Below are positions 63,369-64,000 of a DNA stretch of 64,000 nt, in pieces; the stretch's first letter is position 1, and each line of letters opens with the position of its first letter. Where the stretch lies: assembly GCA_041655765.1 (NCBI GenBank), contig JBBAEU010000001.1, positions 124,001 to 188,000 on the forward strand. Reading direction: 5' to 3'. The notes under the pieces are model-generated. The model was not told the origin of the DNA, ran no database searches, and saw only the letters and a program-made list of their open reading frames with translations. Source of the DNA: Brumimicrobium sp041655765 (GTDB lineage Bacteria > Bacteroidota > Bacteroidia > Flavobacteriales_D > Crocinitomicaceae). The translations under genes and the position numbers were made by a program.

Positions 63369-63374
63369 TTTTCG

Positions 63375-63382
63375 CAAATGTA
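63375..63382 (-). promoter_or_regulatory. -7 box TACATTTG, 6 nt before secreted hydrolase start
   Basis: Exact TAnnTTTG on the minus strand, with CGAAAA between it and the ATG at 63368. This box also argues against the longer start at 63437. Confidence 0.45.
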
Positions 63383-63494
63383 AATATCTTTCTTCGTAGT
63401 TCTTTTGTACTTCTATAATTATATAAGACCAGTCCATTTAAAAACCTCCGTTATTTTTAATTTACACACTAAATCTACTCACTTATTTTCTATT

Positions 63495-64000
63495 TCAGAG
63501 CTTATCAAAGATTTCTTTCGCCAAAATCTCACTGTTTTTAATTGTTAGTTCGTTGGTGATGTCCACAAATCCGAGCTTACATTTCTTACCTAAATTATCA
63601 TAATGAAATGTTCCGAAACTGCTATCCATTTGATTGGTTTTAGGGTAGAGCAACAAAGATTTTTCAGCTTTCCAATGCAGATTGTAAACGAACATTTGCT
63701 TTAAATCATCGTCTGACGGGTTCTTGTCTTCAATGATTTTCCATTTTGTGTCAATTACAAATGTTTCGTCTTGCGTTTTTAAAATAATGTCTGGACGAAT
63801 ACGTTTGCTTTCCCAAAACTTGTCAGAATTTTGAAATGAAACTTCTATTTCATTTGGTTTATGTTTTTGAAGGATACGGAAAATATATTCTTCCCACAGT
63901 GTGTTCATATCAAACAAAAGTGTGAGCAAATTCTCATTACCGTAGTTTAAGCTTGGTGAATAGTTCAGAATGATGATTTTAGCAATATCAATCGCTTTTT
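63495..64000 (-). CDS. McrC-family restriction endonuclease subunit, 5' end outside window
   Basis: The minus-strand frame is open from the window edge (64000) to the stop at 63495, about 168 residues; a TTG at 63929 is internal. The visible part is the C-terminal nuclease of McrC-like proteins: FDMNTLWEEYI, then RPDIIL, FVIDTKWK (the PD-(D/E)xK core, Asp ... Asp-x-Lys) and DLKQMFVYNLHWKAEKSLLLYP. McrC is the nuclease partner of the McrB GTPase in type IV restriction of modified DNA. mcrB would be expected upstream, beyond the right edge. Confidence 0.82.
   Translation of the reverse strand, partial: KAIDIAKIIILNYSPSLNYGNENLLTLLFDMNTLWEEYIFRILQKHKPNEIEVSFQNSDKFWESKRIRPDIILKTQDETFVIDTKWKIIEDKNPSDDDLKQMFVYNLHWKAEKSLLLYPKTNQMDSSFGTFHYDNLGKKCKLGFVDITNELTIKNSEILAKEIFDKL

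Noticed and set aside
1..64000. CRISPR arrays, insertion sequences, prophage, rRNA
   Set aside because: Looked for spaced direct repeats, transposases, integrases, phage structural genes and rRNA; none were seen.

Overview
The window is AT-rich chromosomal DNA from a member of the Bacteroidota, most likely of the Flavobacteriia. Several independent signs agree. Promoters fit the phylum's TTG-N17-23-TAnnTTTG pattern. The L28-L33-DUF4295-FtsY order is typical. A type IX secretion protein (PorQ), two proteins with Por-type C-terminal sorting domains, a GldI-like lipoprotein and a DnaE with an N-terminal exonuclease are also present. Genus cannot be fixed from the sequence alone. Nearly every base belongs to a recognisable housekeeping or envelope gene. 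I see no insertion sequence, prophage, CRISPR array or rRNA. One tRNA gene (Asn, GTT) is present.

Layout. 1-2.3 kb: the 3' part of a PagL-like lipid A deacylase, a GIN-domain lipoprotein, a small Cys-rich NqrM-like membrane protein and a small lipoprotein; then tRNA-Asn with a clear terminator. 2.6-7.7 kb: single genes (HD hydrolase, gcvT, MscS channel, P4-type acid phosphatase, MBL hydrolase). 8-9.7 kb: rpmB-rpmG-DUF4295, a hairpin terminator, then ftsY. 9.7-14.5 kb: multidomain FKBP lipoprotein, PLP enzyme, ung, small membrane protein, rhomboid protease, class IV aminotransferase. 14.6-19.3 kb: porQ, priA, an OmpA-family protein. 19.3-24.1 kb (minus strand): bifunctional nuclease-nucleoside transporter-DUF2797, and etfB-etfA. 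24.4-28.3 kb: tatA-like, a candidate small RNA, ftsK, a lipoprotein.

28.4-31.3 kb: arginase-argS. 31.4-38.0 kb: a tightly packed seven-gene run, prmC-ligA-DUF6913-dapA-DHH phosphoesterase-gldI-like-FKBP. 38.1-40.1 kb: two mevalonate-pathway genes. 40.3-47.2 kb: lon, two DUF4293 paralogues, a Ppx/PPK2 polyphosphate pair and a secreted esterase. 47.2-49.8 kb: ABC-F protein and DtxR-family regulator. 49.8-51.0 kb: ribBA, broken by a one-base frameshift. 51.1-54.9 kb: LptF/G-family permease with two glycosyltransferases. 55-62 kb: unknown membrane protein, M23 peptidase, dnaE. 62.2-64 kb: secreted PHB-depolymerase-like esterase and a McrC-type restriction nuclease that runs off the window edge.

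No clearly new biological system is visible. The points most worth a second look are: the ribBA frameshift; a recurrent arrangement in which the -7 promoter box lies 3-6 nt before the start codon, suggesting leaderless mRNAs; an orphan promoter followed by a hairpin between tatA and ftsK; a three-half-site palindrome upstream of dnaE; a terminator placed 6 nt before ftsY; and the McrC fragment, which hints at a defence locus beyond the right edge.
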